A stretch of 64,000 nt of DNA from Chrysaora quinquecirrha (taxonomy: Eukaryota > Cnidaria > Scyphozoa > Semaeostomeae > Pelagiidae), in assembly GCA_014526335.1 (NCBI GenBank), contig JACTAT010000132.1, positions 124,001-188,000 of the forward strand, given 5' to 3'. This document shows positions 11,640 through 31,700 of this stretch, piece by piece (the stretch's first letter is position 1; each line of letters opens with the position of its first letter). The position numbers and the translations under genes were made by a program. Under the pieces are notes generated by a model. It had not been told where the DNA came from, did no database searches, and saw only the letters and a list, made by a program, of their open reading frames with translations.

Positions 11640-12223
11640 TTTTTTGGATCACTTTCTGTACAATTCTTAATAGCAGCTTTCAAGTAGCAAAACCTAGAAT
11701 CTGATTGGTCTATCGGATATTTCCCACAATTTGATTGGTTTATTTAAACAGTACTTAAGAATGGATTATTGTTTCTTTCAAGCTATTTTTGATCATTGTA
11801 AAATGACGGCTCAAAGTATATAATGATGCTTTGTGATTGGCTGAGACTAGTTTTATTGAATGCTGATTGGCTGTTGATGAGTCATTTTTATTGTTCTTAA
11901 AAATTCCAAAAATTCGTCAATTTCACAATGGATGATGACTTTAGGAAGACAAAATTTTGTATACCATAGAATTTTGTATACCATAGGATGTCCATACTTA
12001 TCAAGGTGTCATGATAAATAATATCGAGGGAGGGGGAGGAAATAAACATTCTTTATGGGGGAGGGAGGAAAGAAGAGAGAGAGAGGGGGGAAGAGAAATT
12101 TCACATCTTTCAATTGCCCCCCCGGCTTTGGTCAACGTTTTCTCAAATCTGCGCAGGCGTTTCTACCTCCCAACTTTTCAGCCTAATTTTGGGGAATGCG
12201 ATTTATTATTATCGAATAGAAAC
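11640..12223. promoter_or_regulatory. Divergent promoter between the four-TM gene and HINT
   Basis: The start codons of the minus-strand four-transmembrane gene (11615) and the plus-strand HINT gene (12224) are about 608 bp apart, head to head. The interval holds at least four ATTGG words (inverted CCAAT boxes) near 11704, 11734, 11837 and 11865. CCAAT boxes are bound by NF-Y and are common in bidirectional promoters. A short tandem duplication, aattttgtataccatag, lies at 11950-11988, and a G-rich stretch at 12030-12090. Some ATTGG words could instead come from old MITE arms, which share ctgattggtg. Confidence 0.5.
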
Positions 12224-21021
<8,798 letters not shown>

Positions 21022-22500
21022 TACTGGGATCGAGGCAACAACAGAAAAGTTTGATCATTATATTATTATAGTTTTTATTTGAAACTTTTGTGTTTTTATC
21101 ACCATCTCTATGTTGTGTGATATCCCAAGCATACAACAAAGTTGCTCTTATCTGGTGAGAATAGCCATCTAGTGAGTGAGTGTGATTCGCAATGTAAGAT
21201 AAGTATGCCCGAAAATGTTTCCGCTGTTTATCGCAATTCCGAAGTTTTGTACTTCTCAAAAACTATTCAAGCTTAAAGATTCGATTCCCATCAAAGTCCA
21301 ATTCGCCCATGAAAAGTGGGGAGAGTCATCAGCTCTCAACAGTTCCAGTGTAATGTACTTGGACTTTAGAGAGACATTTATTTTAGTCGGACTATTTTTT
21401 TGGAAATTTTTTATGTTAAGCGGCTAGTCCGGACGTTGTTAATCGTTAGTAAAAGGGACTGGGTCCGAGTGGGAGAGTTGTGCTTTTTGGAGACAATCGT
21501 GAGAAGAGGACGGATAATTTTAGGAAAAGCTATTTTCCCTTAGATTTTAGATTTCAACGGGATTTAGTGGTAAGCCAACCTTTGAATCCCTGGCGAATCT
21601 TAAGATCTTAGAGTGTACCAAACCATCTTTTACTCATTAGGCCGGTATATTCGGTACACCAGGCTTAAGGCCAGAGGAATCACGAGGTGTGGTCTCATCT
21701 AGAGAAAGACTGGGGCCGCACTGCTTAGATTACCCCTCGGCTATTCAGTATGTGCAGAAATCCCTCTGTGCTAAGCATAGAAACTCATAACTTGCGAAAA
21801 TAGCAAGCGCAGTATATGTGCCTATCTACCAAGCTTTCTCAATCTCTAATCCCTAATATTGTACTCACAAAGTTTCTGAATTGTATTTACCGGTCATAAG
21901 GGTAGATTTTACAGACTTCCAATGATCTGTGAAAACTGGCGTCTAAATTTGACGCTTCCAAAGTTTTCCGTGCCCTTTTTTGAGATCCCTCTTCCGATAA
22001 TAAACAAAAGGATGAGATTTGCTAAAATTTTTCTGAAATCTCAGAAATCAAACCCTGCTTATGCAAATAAAGCCTGCAGGTGTGAAGCATTTTTCATGAA
22101 ACCCTCTTTAAACACGTTTTTGAAAAAGTTAGGGGTTGAAATGATTGTGAAATCAGTCCAAAAGTTAGAAATTTCAGGCTGCAAACGAACCTCAATTTAA
22201 AAAGAACCCTTATAGGCCCGAAAGCTTATAATAGGCCAACTAGACAAACCCCTCTTAACTATGGTCTTTGCGCCATTCCGTTAAAGGCGCTGTGCCATTG
22301 TGGTCCAATCTAGCTAGCTCGTAGGGTCAAAAGCTTATTGAGGTCGCGGTTCGAGCCCCAGCTACGGTAGTGTCCCAGCTTTGGTCGAGGTCTCGTTCGC
22401 TAAATACACAATGTAACCTTTCCACTTTCACCTTGACCCACTTGACAGGGCTCAATTTTCCCGGGAAAATGAAATGAATCAGCTGATTGATTACATGATT
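21022..22500. other. Intergenic DNA between HINT and the aminopeptidase
   Basis: Contains the HINT 3' UTR and unassigned sequence. At 22301-22372 a tRNA-like pair of boxes occurs: tagctcgtaggg (weak A box) and ggttcgagccc (a good B-box match). This could be a tRNA-derived SINE head or a tRNA remnant. Nothing else supported. Confidence 0.4.
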
Positions 22501-22504
22501 TAGT

Positions 22505-22729
22505 TGAGCCAATCAAATCCTGTACTGCTGATAAGTCACGTGATCTGTACCATGTGGTGCTTTGACCTTCCCCGTGGAGAGGTCAAGAACATGAAAAGTT
22601 GCTGAAAATTAATATTGAATTGGCAATTGAAATTCGATACTTTAATCGCGTCGTGAGAGCTGAGCTGGGCAAAAAACCTTTCCTCTTCAAGGCTTTTCCC
22701 TGTTGCTGGAGCAAACTTTTTCTGTCATT
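22505..22729 (+). promoter_or_regulatory. Probable aminopeptidase promoter and 5' UTR
   Basis: Upstream of ATG 22730 there is a CCAAT box (22509-22513) and a palindromic E-box CACGTG (22537-22542) followed by catgtg. These are binding motifs of NF-Y and bHLH factors such as USF or MITF. No TATA box is obvious. The transcription start is not determined. Confidence 0.4.
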
Positions 22730-25700
22730 ATGGAGAGTTTTTCTTCAATGGAAAAGATGGAGACCATGCTAAACGATGACCTTAATGTCGTGAAAATGAA
22801 GAAATCGAGACTTTGGTTGTGCTTGATTCTTGTCTTGCTTTTGGTTGTCGCCGTTGGAGCTTTGTCGGGTGTTTTATCAGCAAATAGAGAAAAGAAACTG
22901 GCTGAGCAAAGATACAATGCTCTCAAAAGAAGTATGTTTTGTTTCTTATATTTACATCTGTCAAGTATTATTGTAATAGATAGGTAGATATAAGATATAA
23001 GATCAATCGATAATAGATAGAGATAGATATAAATTAAACCGTCGATATATGTCGATACATACACATTTTTTTCAATAAGCAACTTGACTTTGGTCCAGCC
23101 CAAAAGAGTTGCTAAACATATCTAGGATTTCAGCCGTCACAGAATGCCTGGTACCCCCTAAAGCCTCTTATTTTGGCTCTTTTTTGGCTTCTCAATGTAT
23201 GACAAGTTTGCAAGGATGTAAAGTATAAAGAAAGCTATTTCACCAGAAATTTTAGCACAATCTCAGCCCTGGTTGCTTATTGAACAGTTGCTTATCAAAA
23301 AAAAGAGTGTATATCTCTTTGGATCATAGGGGGTTATTCTTGATGTTTGTCCAAAAAAAACTAATATCAATTTAATATCATTTGAAATTTGATATTAAAC
23401 CAACGGGTACAGTTTTTACTCGATTTGCACGTTCCACGCTTGACTTTTACTGTACTTCCTGTTGCGAAAAGGAAGTCAAGTGAATAATGATATCCTTAGT
23501 TAATGATCCAAGTCAATTAACGAAGGTACGATGCACGCGGTGCATTGACAGCGCAATGCATACTGGGCTGAAATCGAGCACAAATTTTCAGCCAACGGCC
23601 TCGTTGGCCAACGCCTTCATCTTCTTTAGCCAAAGTAGATGACGCAGATCAATGATACATCATTGGGGCAGATACAGTACAGTAGTGTGAAGTTTCTTAG
23701 TCGTAAAGACCGTAAAGGATTTTCGAAGGGAATTCTGGGAATAATTTCCCTAGTCACGAGCACGTGTTTGTTATCACAACAGCAACTAGGGGAATTATTC
23801 CCAGAAGTCCCTTCAAAAATCCTTAATGAAAACAAAGTACAGCCGCCATCTTGTAGAAGCCTCTATTTTGCAGTGCAAAGTGCTCTTAGTTTTTAAGACA
23901 TTTAGAGTTTATCAATCATATCTTTTCTTCACAGGTATCCAGCCTACTAAAAAGCCCACTAAAAAGCCAGATATGTCAACGAAACCACCACTAACTGCCG
24001 CACCAACCAAAACCCCTTGCAATGGCCCCTGGTGCACAGTGCGACTCCCGAATGACACCATACCCCATCACTACAACCTCAGAATCAGAGCTGATGTCGA
24101 GGCTCTTAGATTCAATGGAACGCAGACGATGTTTGTAACAATAAAAAAAGCAACTAAGTATATCCTATTCCATTATAAAGAAATGAACATAACCTCCTGG
24201 AAAATATACAAAGCCAATGGAGCAGCTAAGGATAGCGTGCAAATAACCGGGGGTTACTACAAGCCGATGAACGAGTTCTTTGTAATTGAAGCAAGTCAGC
24301 TCATGCAGCCTGATGAATACGAGGTTGAAGTTCAGTTCGAGGCATTTGTTTCCAAGAAGCTTACAGGGTTCTATAGAAGTACTTACAAAGACGAAGCTGG
24401 AAAAACAAGGTAGAAATACCATATAACATTCGATTCAAAATCTCCCCCCTTTGAAACGCTCCCTCGAATCAATCCCCCTTCTAAAAAGCCAGAAAACTAG
24501 CAGATACTTCATTTAAAGGTCACGAATATGGCAATAGATAGAATCAGACCATAAGAACTGGACTTGGAAGATAAGGAGTGAGATAGGATTCAAATATAGC
24601 CAAGTTTTTTCGTCGTTTACGCGTTGCTAGGGAAGAAATTTTTAGCTACTGTCCAAGAAACGTCAATTTTATAAAGAATCCTTTCGCTCTAAATTTTTAT
24701 TGTTCACAAGTAGTTTCTACGATAAATTCTACATTAGAAAACATAGAAACTTCAAGATCTAAGATGTTGACCCAAAATTTATGGGGCATCTACCTTAAAA
24801 GAAGAGGTATTCGCATTCATGGCGGTTTTCACTTATTAATTAGACTTTTTTAGGAACAGGTCGCGACCGCCAACGAGAACGCCGTCTTTGTCAAGAAGTG
24901 TACGTCTAGCTAAAGAAATAAGTCTCTTAGCCCACCATTTGATATTAATTGGTACATTTCGATACCGATATGGCAAGGTTTGTCATGCCTTGCGATGCAA
25001 AAACGCAATCCGCCATTTTCTAGAGGTGACAGTTTCATGAGATTTAAAATGCCCAAGTGTTTTGATTATCACTTCTTTTCTGTTTTAGAACTCTGCTGAC
25101 AACGAAATTCCAACCAACAGATGCCCGAAAGGCCTACCCTTGCCTAGATGAACCTGGATTGAAAGCAACATTCAACGTTACTATTGAGCATCCTGTGGGA
25201 TTCCACGCACTTTCAAACATGCCTGCGAGACCCGCGGGTATGATGAATGGCTGGATGGTGACGTCATTTGGTAAAACTGTCAAAATGTCAACTTATTTGA
25301 TTGCTTTTATTGTTTCTGATTTTGAATTCAAAGGAGGAATAACTGGAATCGGAAATAATATAACGGTATGTTGAAGTTTACTTTGTGTTACTTTGTTACT
25401 TGAATTTGCCTGTCTTTACCTACTTTCCTTTACTCTTCTTTGTCTTGAATTTTATGCTTTGTTTAACTGTACTCGAGTAACTTTAGCTGTACTTCCCTTC
25501 CCTTAAGTCAACTTCAATTGATTTTACTTACTGTCCGTTACAAAGCTTTTTCTAGCCTAACCTTCCTTTTTTTCGCTTCACATTGCATTACCTTCACTAT
25601 ACTTTGCTTTACTTTGCTTCACTTTAATTAAATTTACTTTGCTTTATTTTACTTTACTTTACTTTATTTAACCTTTCTGACTTACTTTTTGTTACTGTAC

Positions 25701-28700
25701 TTTACTTTATTTTTCTTTAGTTTACTTTTACTTTAATCTATTCTACTTTCCTTAACGTTGCTTTACTTTACGTCTCTTTACTTTGATTGCCATACTTTAC
25801 TTTACATTGCCTAACCTTGCTCAGTTACTTTAGTTTACTTTAACTTATTTTCGTTAAACTTAATTCTGCTTTACTTTGTTACTAAACTTTTTCCTTCCAG
25901 ATGCGTGTGTATAGCAGTCCACCTCAGATCAATGCAACGGATTACAGTTTAGGACTGGGAATTAATATGACGACATATCTAGAGAAGTTCTTTAAAGTTG
26001 GCTACCCAATGCCAAAATTAGGTAAGATGTCAAATTCTTTTTTTCTTCAATTGGAGATTTAGCAGGCAAAATAGGAGTAATGAGACAATTACAATCAGAT
26101 CGAGGAGCTTTGCAACTCTGTATTAAATTCAAATGAAATGAACTTGAAATGCTGGGTGTGATGATTCGAATTGATTTTTCTTTTAGATTTTGTTGCTATT
26201 CCTGACTATGGATCTGGTGCAACGGAGCATTGGGGTGTGATTACCTACAGGGAAGCAAGGCTGCTATATACACAGGGAATTTCATCAGAAAGCAATAAGC
26301 AATCAATCGCCACAATTGTTGCGCATGAACTGGCTCACCTTGTAAGTCATTTCTACTTCATGACTTTCTGTTTTGTGACGTCATGATGATGTCATGATGA
26401 TGACATATAAGCATTCCGAGAAGCAATGCTTTCATTCAACAAAAATAATTTCACCAGAAAGTAATAAGCAATCAACTGCCAAAATTTTTGCACATGAACT
26501 AGCTCATCTTGTAAGTCATTTGATTTGTTCTACATGACTTTCTATTTTGTGACGTCCTGATGATGTTATGATTTTGACATATAAGCATTCGGAGAAGCAA
26601 GGCTTTCATTCAACAAAAATAATTTCATCAGAAAGCAATAAGCAATCAATTGCCACGATTGTTGTACATGAACTAGCTCATTTTGTAAGTCATTTGATTT
26701 GTACTTCATTATTTCCTGTTGTTTTATGACGTCATGATGATGTCACCACTTTGTTATATAAAGCAGAAATGCTGCTGTATACAAAGGCAATTATGTCAGA
26801 AATTAATAAGCAATCAATCGCCACAATTGTCGCACATGAACTAGCTCATCTTGTAAGTCATTTGATTTGTTCTACATGTCTTTCTATTTTGTGACGTCAT
26901 GATGATGTTATGATCAAGGGGCATTTCACTCAGCAAAAAGGCGTACAAGATTTTCATTAAAACAAAAGGACTTTTAAGGGAATTTCGAGAAAACAATAGG
27001 ACTTCCAGCAAAGGTGTACGAGATTTTCAAGGAGTGAATTGCCCCTCGGTTATGATGATGACATATAAGCATTCGGAGAAGCAAGGCTTTCATACAAAAA
27101 TAATTTCACCAGAAAGTAATGAGCAATCAACTGCCAAAATTTTTGCACATGAACAAGCTCATCTTGTAACTGCATGCAACTGTTGCATTTGAACTTTCTC
27201 GTTGGTATGTCATTGGCTATACTACGTATGACGCCTTGGTGACGTCACATTCTGATCATTTCTGTCATCTATATTTTTAGTGGTTCGGAAATTTGGTCAC
27301 CTGCCAATGGTGGAATGATTTATGGGTACAGGAAGGAATGGCAAGCTATATCGAGTACTATGCAGTCGATGAAGTCCATCCTGACTGGAAAATGGTAAGT
27401 AGATAGACTCGCTACATAAGTCGCTCCGTTAGAGTGACCAATCAAAATTAGGCTAGCATGAGTTACAGACTCGTGTCATGAGTCTAGTAAATGGAAGACT
27501 CACATTGTTCCTAGGAAATTGATAGACTTAAGAGCGATCAATTTTGAGAAGAATTGAAAACAGTCTTTCAATTTCTATTAATATAAAAGAATACACGAGA
27601 AGGTCGCTCATTCAATTTTCATCAGATTTGCTTCCAAAAAAATTCATTTTATATCGTCTTAGGCATTGGTGCTTTTCCCTACGAACTAGCTTACTGACAT
27701 ATGGACCTATAACGTGTACCAAAAGTCGTTGGAGCCCCCCAGATTCTAGAAATGTGAGTTGTCGTCACTTCCTTGCTTCGAAGTACAAGAAGTCAACCCC
27801 GTTGCTCCAAAACAATGTTGCGCTGTACGTCTACAGCCTGGTGTTATAAATGAAGTAGTGCAAGTGTTCCAAGACTTCTGGCTGGCATTGTATCTCTAAG
27901 GCCCTGGCCAAACCATCAACTATTTTTGGTTAAACATTTGCGATTTGCTAATCAAATAAAATGCTTGACCATTTGGCCACATCACAAAACATTGCTTGTC
28001 CTGGATACAAGCGTTTAGTGTTTTTGAAGTTTCTCAACAACTGTGCTAAGCGAATTCTGCATGTGAAACAAAGTTTTGTGATGCGGTCAAACATTGCTTG
28101 TAAAGCAAATTTCAAATGCTTGACCAACAATGTTTGATCCTTTGGTCAGGGCTTAAGCTTCTTCTCACTACTTATGTTTGATACACGTGTTTTTGTTTAC
28201 AAGAATTCTATAAATTTTGTCCCACCTCATATAATTAAGAAATTTTCGTTTTGAGCCTGAATATGTTCTTAAAGTATTCTTATTTTTTCAAACCTGACAT
28301 GGTTTCAGGGGAACATAGTTTAGAGAAAATTTATCTCATTACGAGGAAATGGTAAAGCGAAAGAAAAATTCAACTATTATAACAATAAGAATGTTGTTAA
28401 CAATCATGAAGTTTCGTTCTTACATTCCAAAACAGGCATCTGCTGAAAAATGAGACACAAATATGGGAGCTGAGGCTGAGCAATATTCTTAAAATATTCT
28501 TAAAAATAGGATGATTCTGAGCCTGAATATTCTTATAAAAAAAGAGTGTATTATGTATGTTTTTTCTAGATGGAGCAATTTTTGGTTGATGATTGGAGAA
28601 GTGGAATGTCTTTAGATGCGCTTGCTTCGTCCCATCCTATTTCCCTGCCAGTTGAACATCCGAAGAAAATTAAAGAAATTTTCGATTCAATCACTTATAG

Positions 28701-31700
28701 AAAGGTAGGTTATCAGCAAATATTATCATGAAGTTATCGTGTGGAAAAAGTGAGAACTCGCCTTAGTTATTTTTGTAGCATTTCTCTCGTATGTCTCTCA
28801 TGTCTCTCATGTCTCTTATGCCTTTTATGTCTCTCATGTCTCTTATGTCTCTTATGCCTCTTATGTCTCTCATGTCTCTTATGTCTCTCATGTCTCTCAT
28901 GTCTCTTATGCCTCTTATGTCTCTCATGTCTCTCATGTCTCTTATGCCTCTTATGTCTCTCATGTCTCTTATGTCTCTCATGTCTCTTATGTCTATCATC
29001 TCTCTTTTGTCTCTTTTGTCTCCAATGTCCCATATGTATCTTATCTCGTCATGTCTCTCATGTCTCTTATGTCTTTTAGATCTCTCTTATTATGTCTCTT
29101 ATGTCACCTAGCAAATTACTTTCACGCTTGACCATCAATTCATAATATCTTTGTTTCATTTTCACTTCACTTTCATTATTTACAATATTTTGCGTTTATT
29201 CATACTTAGGGTTCATCAGTTATAAGAATGCTTGATCATTTTCTTGGAAAGGATCTCTTCAGAGCTGGTCTGGCTGTAAGTCTCCTTCTGTTTTCATTTC
29301 TTTTCATTTAAATAATATTCTATTTTTTTCGTTGATATATTAAACGATCAGTTGAGAAATTATTTTCATTACACAGTAACTTACTATACGTGATTTAAAT
29401 AACTGACGTTTTACATCTATCAGTTGTTTGAAGACTCGATTTTTCTTTTTTTTATCGTTAATTCATGAAAAGATAAGTAACCAAGCAAGTTACGTTTCTG
29501 CGCAAATTTGATGCTTCTTTGTAAGTTGAATGAAAAATTCACCCTCTAAAATACTGAAGCAATTAAAACCGATTAAGAACATTCCGACTGAAAAGGGCGA
29601 AATTTCAAGAGCATTCAACCTCGGTCGAAATTTGCTGGTTCTCGAAATTGAAAAAAAAAAAAAAATTGACTCAACTTAAAACCTAGATTACAGCAAACAT
29701 CTCTATACAATGGTTAAGCCCTCGATTTGTATCTTGGTTAACTTTTTCTCTTTCAGGAATATTTAACAAAGCATCAATTCAGTGGAGCTACCAGTGACGA
29801 CCTGTGGAATGCGTTTAGCAGGGTTAGTGAATTTTTGTCATTCTTTACAATCTACCTGCATCGTTTCTGGTGCCTTCTAACTTAACCATTTCACGCTCAT
29901 ATAGAAGACAATGTGAGTTGTTAGGAGGTCTAACAGAGTGAAGGTGAAAGTGAAGGTGTATTTTCGTATTTAGCGCCAGTCGCTAGGATTTTAGTAGTAG
30001 GTTAACCGGTCGAAGCCTTGCTGTGACTCAAGCGTAGCTTAATATACCTCGCTGAGCTTTTGACTCCACGAGACACCTGGATTAGGCCATAGCGTCACAG
30101 CACCTTCATCAAGCCCTTCGTGATGCGACAAGGGAAGTGTTAAAAACCTTTTAAACTTGAGAGATGGGTTACCAGAGAGCAAGCCTTAATAATAAAAAGG
30201 TTTAATAGAGAATAGGGCTTATTAAAGACCATTGGCTTTGTAGAGGGGATTTAATGAAGAGATAGGATCACTGGAGATAGCGCTTAATAGGGAGAAGGGC
30301 ATCATAGAGATTGGGGCTCAATAGTAGAAGGGCTTGATTGAGAGAGGGACTTACAAGAGAGAAGGGTTTAGACAGAGATGTTCTTAATCGAGAGACGGGA
30401 TTACTAGAGACAGAGAGAGGGCTTGATAGAGATTAGCTTTGAGGAGAGAGAAAGGGGTTGGATAGAACAAGGGCATGACAGAGAAAAACTCTCAATAGAA
30501 AAGAGATGAGTAAAAGAGAGGGGTATTGGTAGTCAGAGAAGGCTTTATAGAAAGAAGTGATCGATAGAGGGTGTTCATAGCAGGAAAGGGTCTTCGTAGA
30601 GAGAGGTGCATAGTAGAAATAGATGGAGTGGCCTGATAAGAAGAGATGCCAAGAGATGTTTAATAGAACGAGGTTTATAAAATAAAAAGGCTGACCTAGA
30701 GGGGTTTTGAATAAAGACGGGCGTAATGGAGAAAGGCCTTAATAGATAGGGACGCCGCCTTAAAATAGAGTTTTGCCTAATGATAGAGGAGCTGAATAGA
30801 TGTGGAGCTTAATATAAAGAGAGAGTCGCAATGAAGTTAAATAGGGTTAATGGAGAGGGGGCGTGGTATAAAGGGGTTTGATGGAAAGAAGGGTTAGTTA
30901 GAGAGATGGGCTTTATCTCTCTCTAGACATTGAGTCCTGGTAACGCTGGACGTAATAGAGCGTTGACCTGGACTGATTACCTGAGTCGTAGTTTTGCCAT
31001 TGAATTGAATTGCTGGACTCTCAAACTAGGTTCAGTGATCTCCTTTTAGTGCTAGTCTCGGTCTCATGAGCGATAACTGGGACTCAGGTAATCAGTCTAG
31101 CGTTGACCTAGACTTACTACATGAGTCGTAGTTATCGCTATTGAATTGAATTTCTGGACGCTCAAACTAATTTCTGACTGTAGCGACCAACAACAACATC
31201 AATTCAATTCAATGTGAGCGAAAGTTAGGGACTTGGGAAGCAAGTCTAGCGTTGACCCTCCTCTCAATTTTTCGTAGGTCAGTGGAATGGACATTTTAAC
31301 CATGATGAAAACATGGACGCTACAGATGGGATTTCCGCTTATCGCTGTCAAAATTGACCAATCAGATGCGTCAAAAGCAACAATAGAACAAAAGCACTTC
31401 CTGTCAGATCCAAAAGCCAAAGTCACTCAAGCATCGCCATACAAGTAAGCGTATATTTGTTTTGAATTCTCTTCTCGAATGCATGGATCGCTCTCGCTTT
31501 TTAAAAGTCGCTAAAAATATTGAGCTTGAAAGATTATAGATTATACTCATTATCATAATCATATCCCAATGCCAGTTCGGCTGCACTTTCTGATTGGTGC
31601 ATTTCGATCCGTATCTGCGTAGAAATTCCGCCCTAGTCAACTGTTTCAGTCTCTTTCTGATGTTAATGTGTGTATGTCCATAGGTTTCTGTGTTTTTCAT

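Noticed and set aside
22703..22729. Upstream extension of the aminopeptidase frame
   Set aside because: The extension has no ATG (it would start at TTG); the first ATG at 22730 gives a normal type II anchor.
26187..27394. Aminopeptidase catalytically dead because GAMEN is missing
   Set aside because: All zinc ligands, the catalytic Glu and Tyr, and the N-terminus-binding Glu of the motif are intact; only substrate-pocket residues differ.
28741..29111. Open frames rich in Ser-Leu-Met, Leu-Cys and Arg-His-Lys
   Set aside because: They come from a 9-bp minisatellite in aminopeptidase intron 7, open on both strands.
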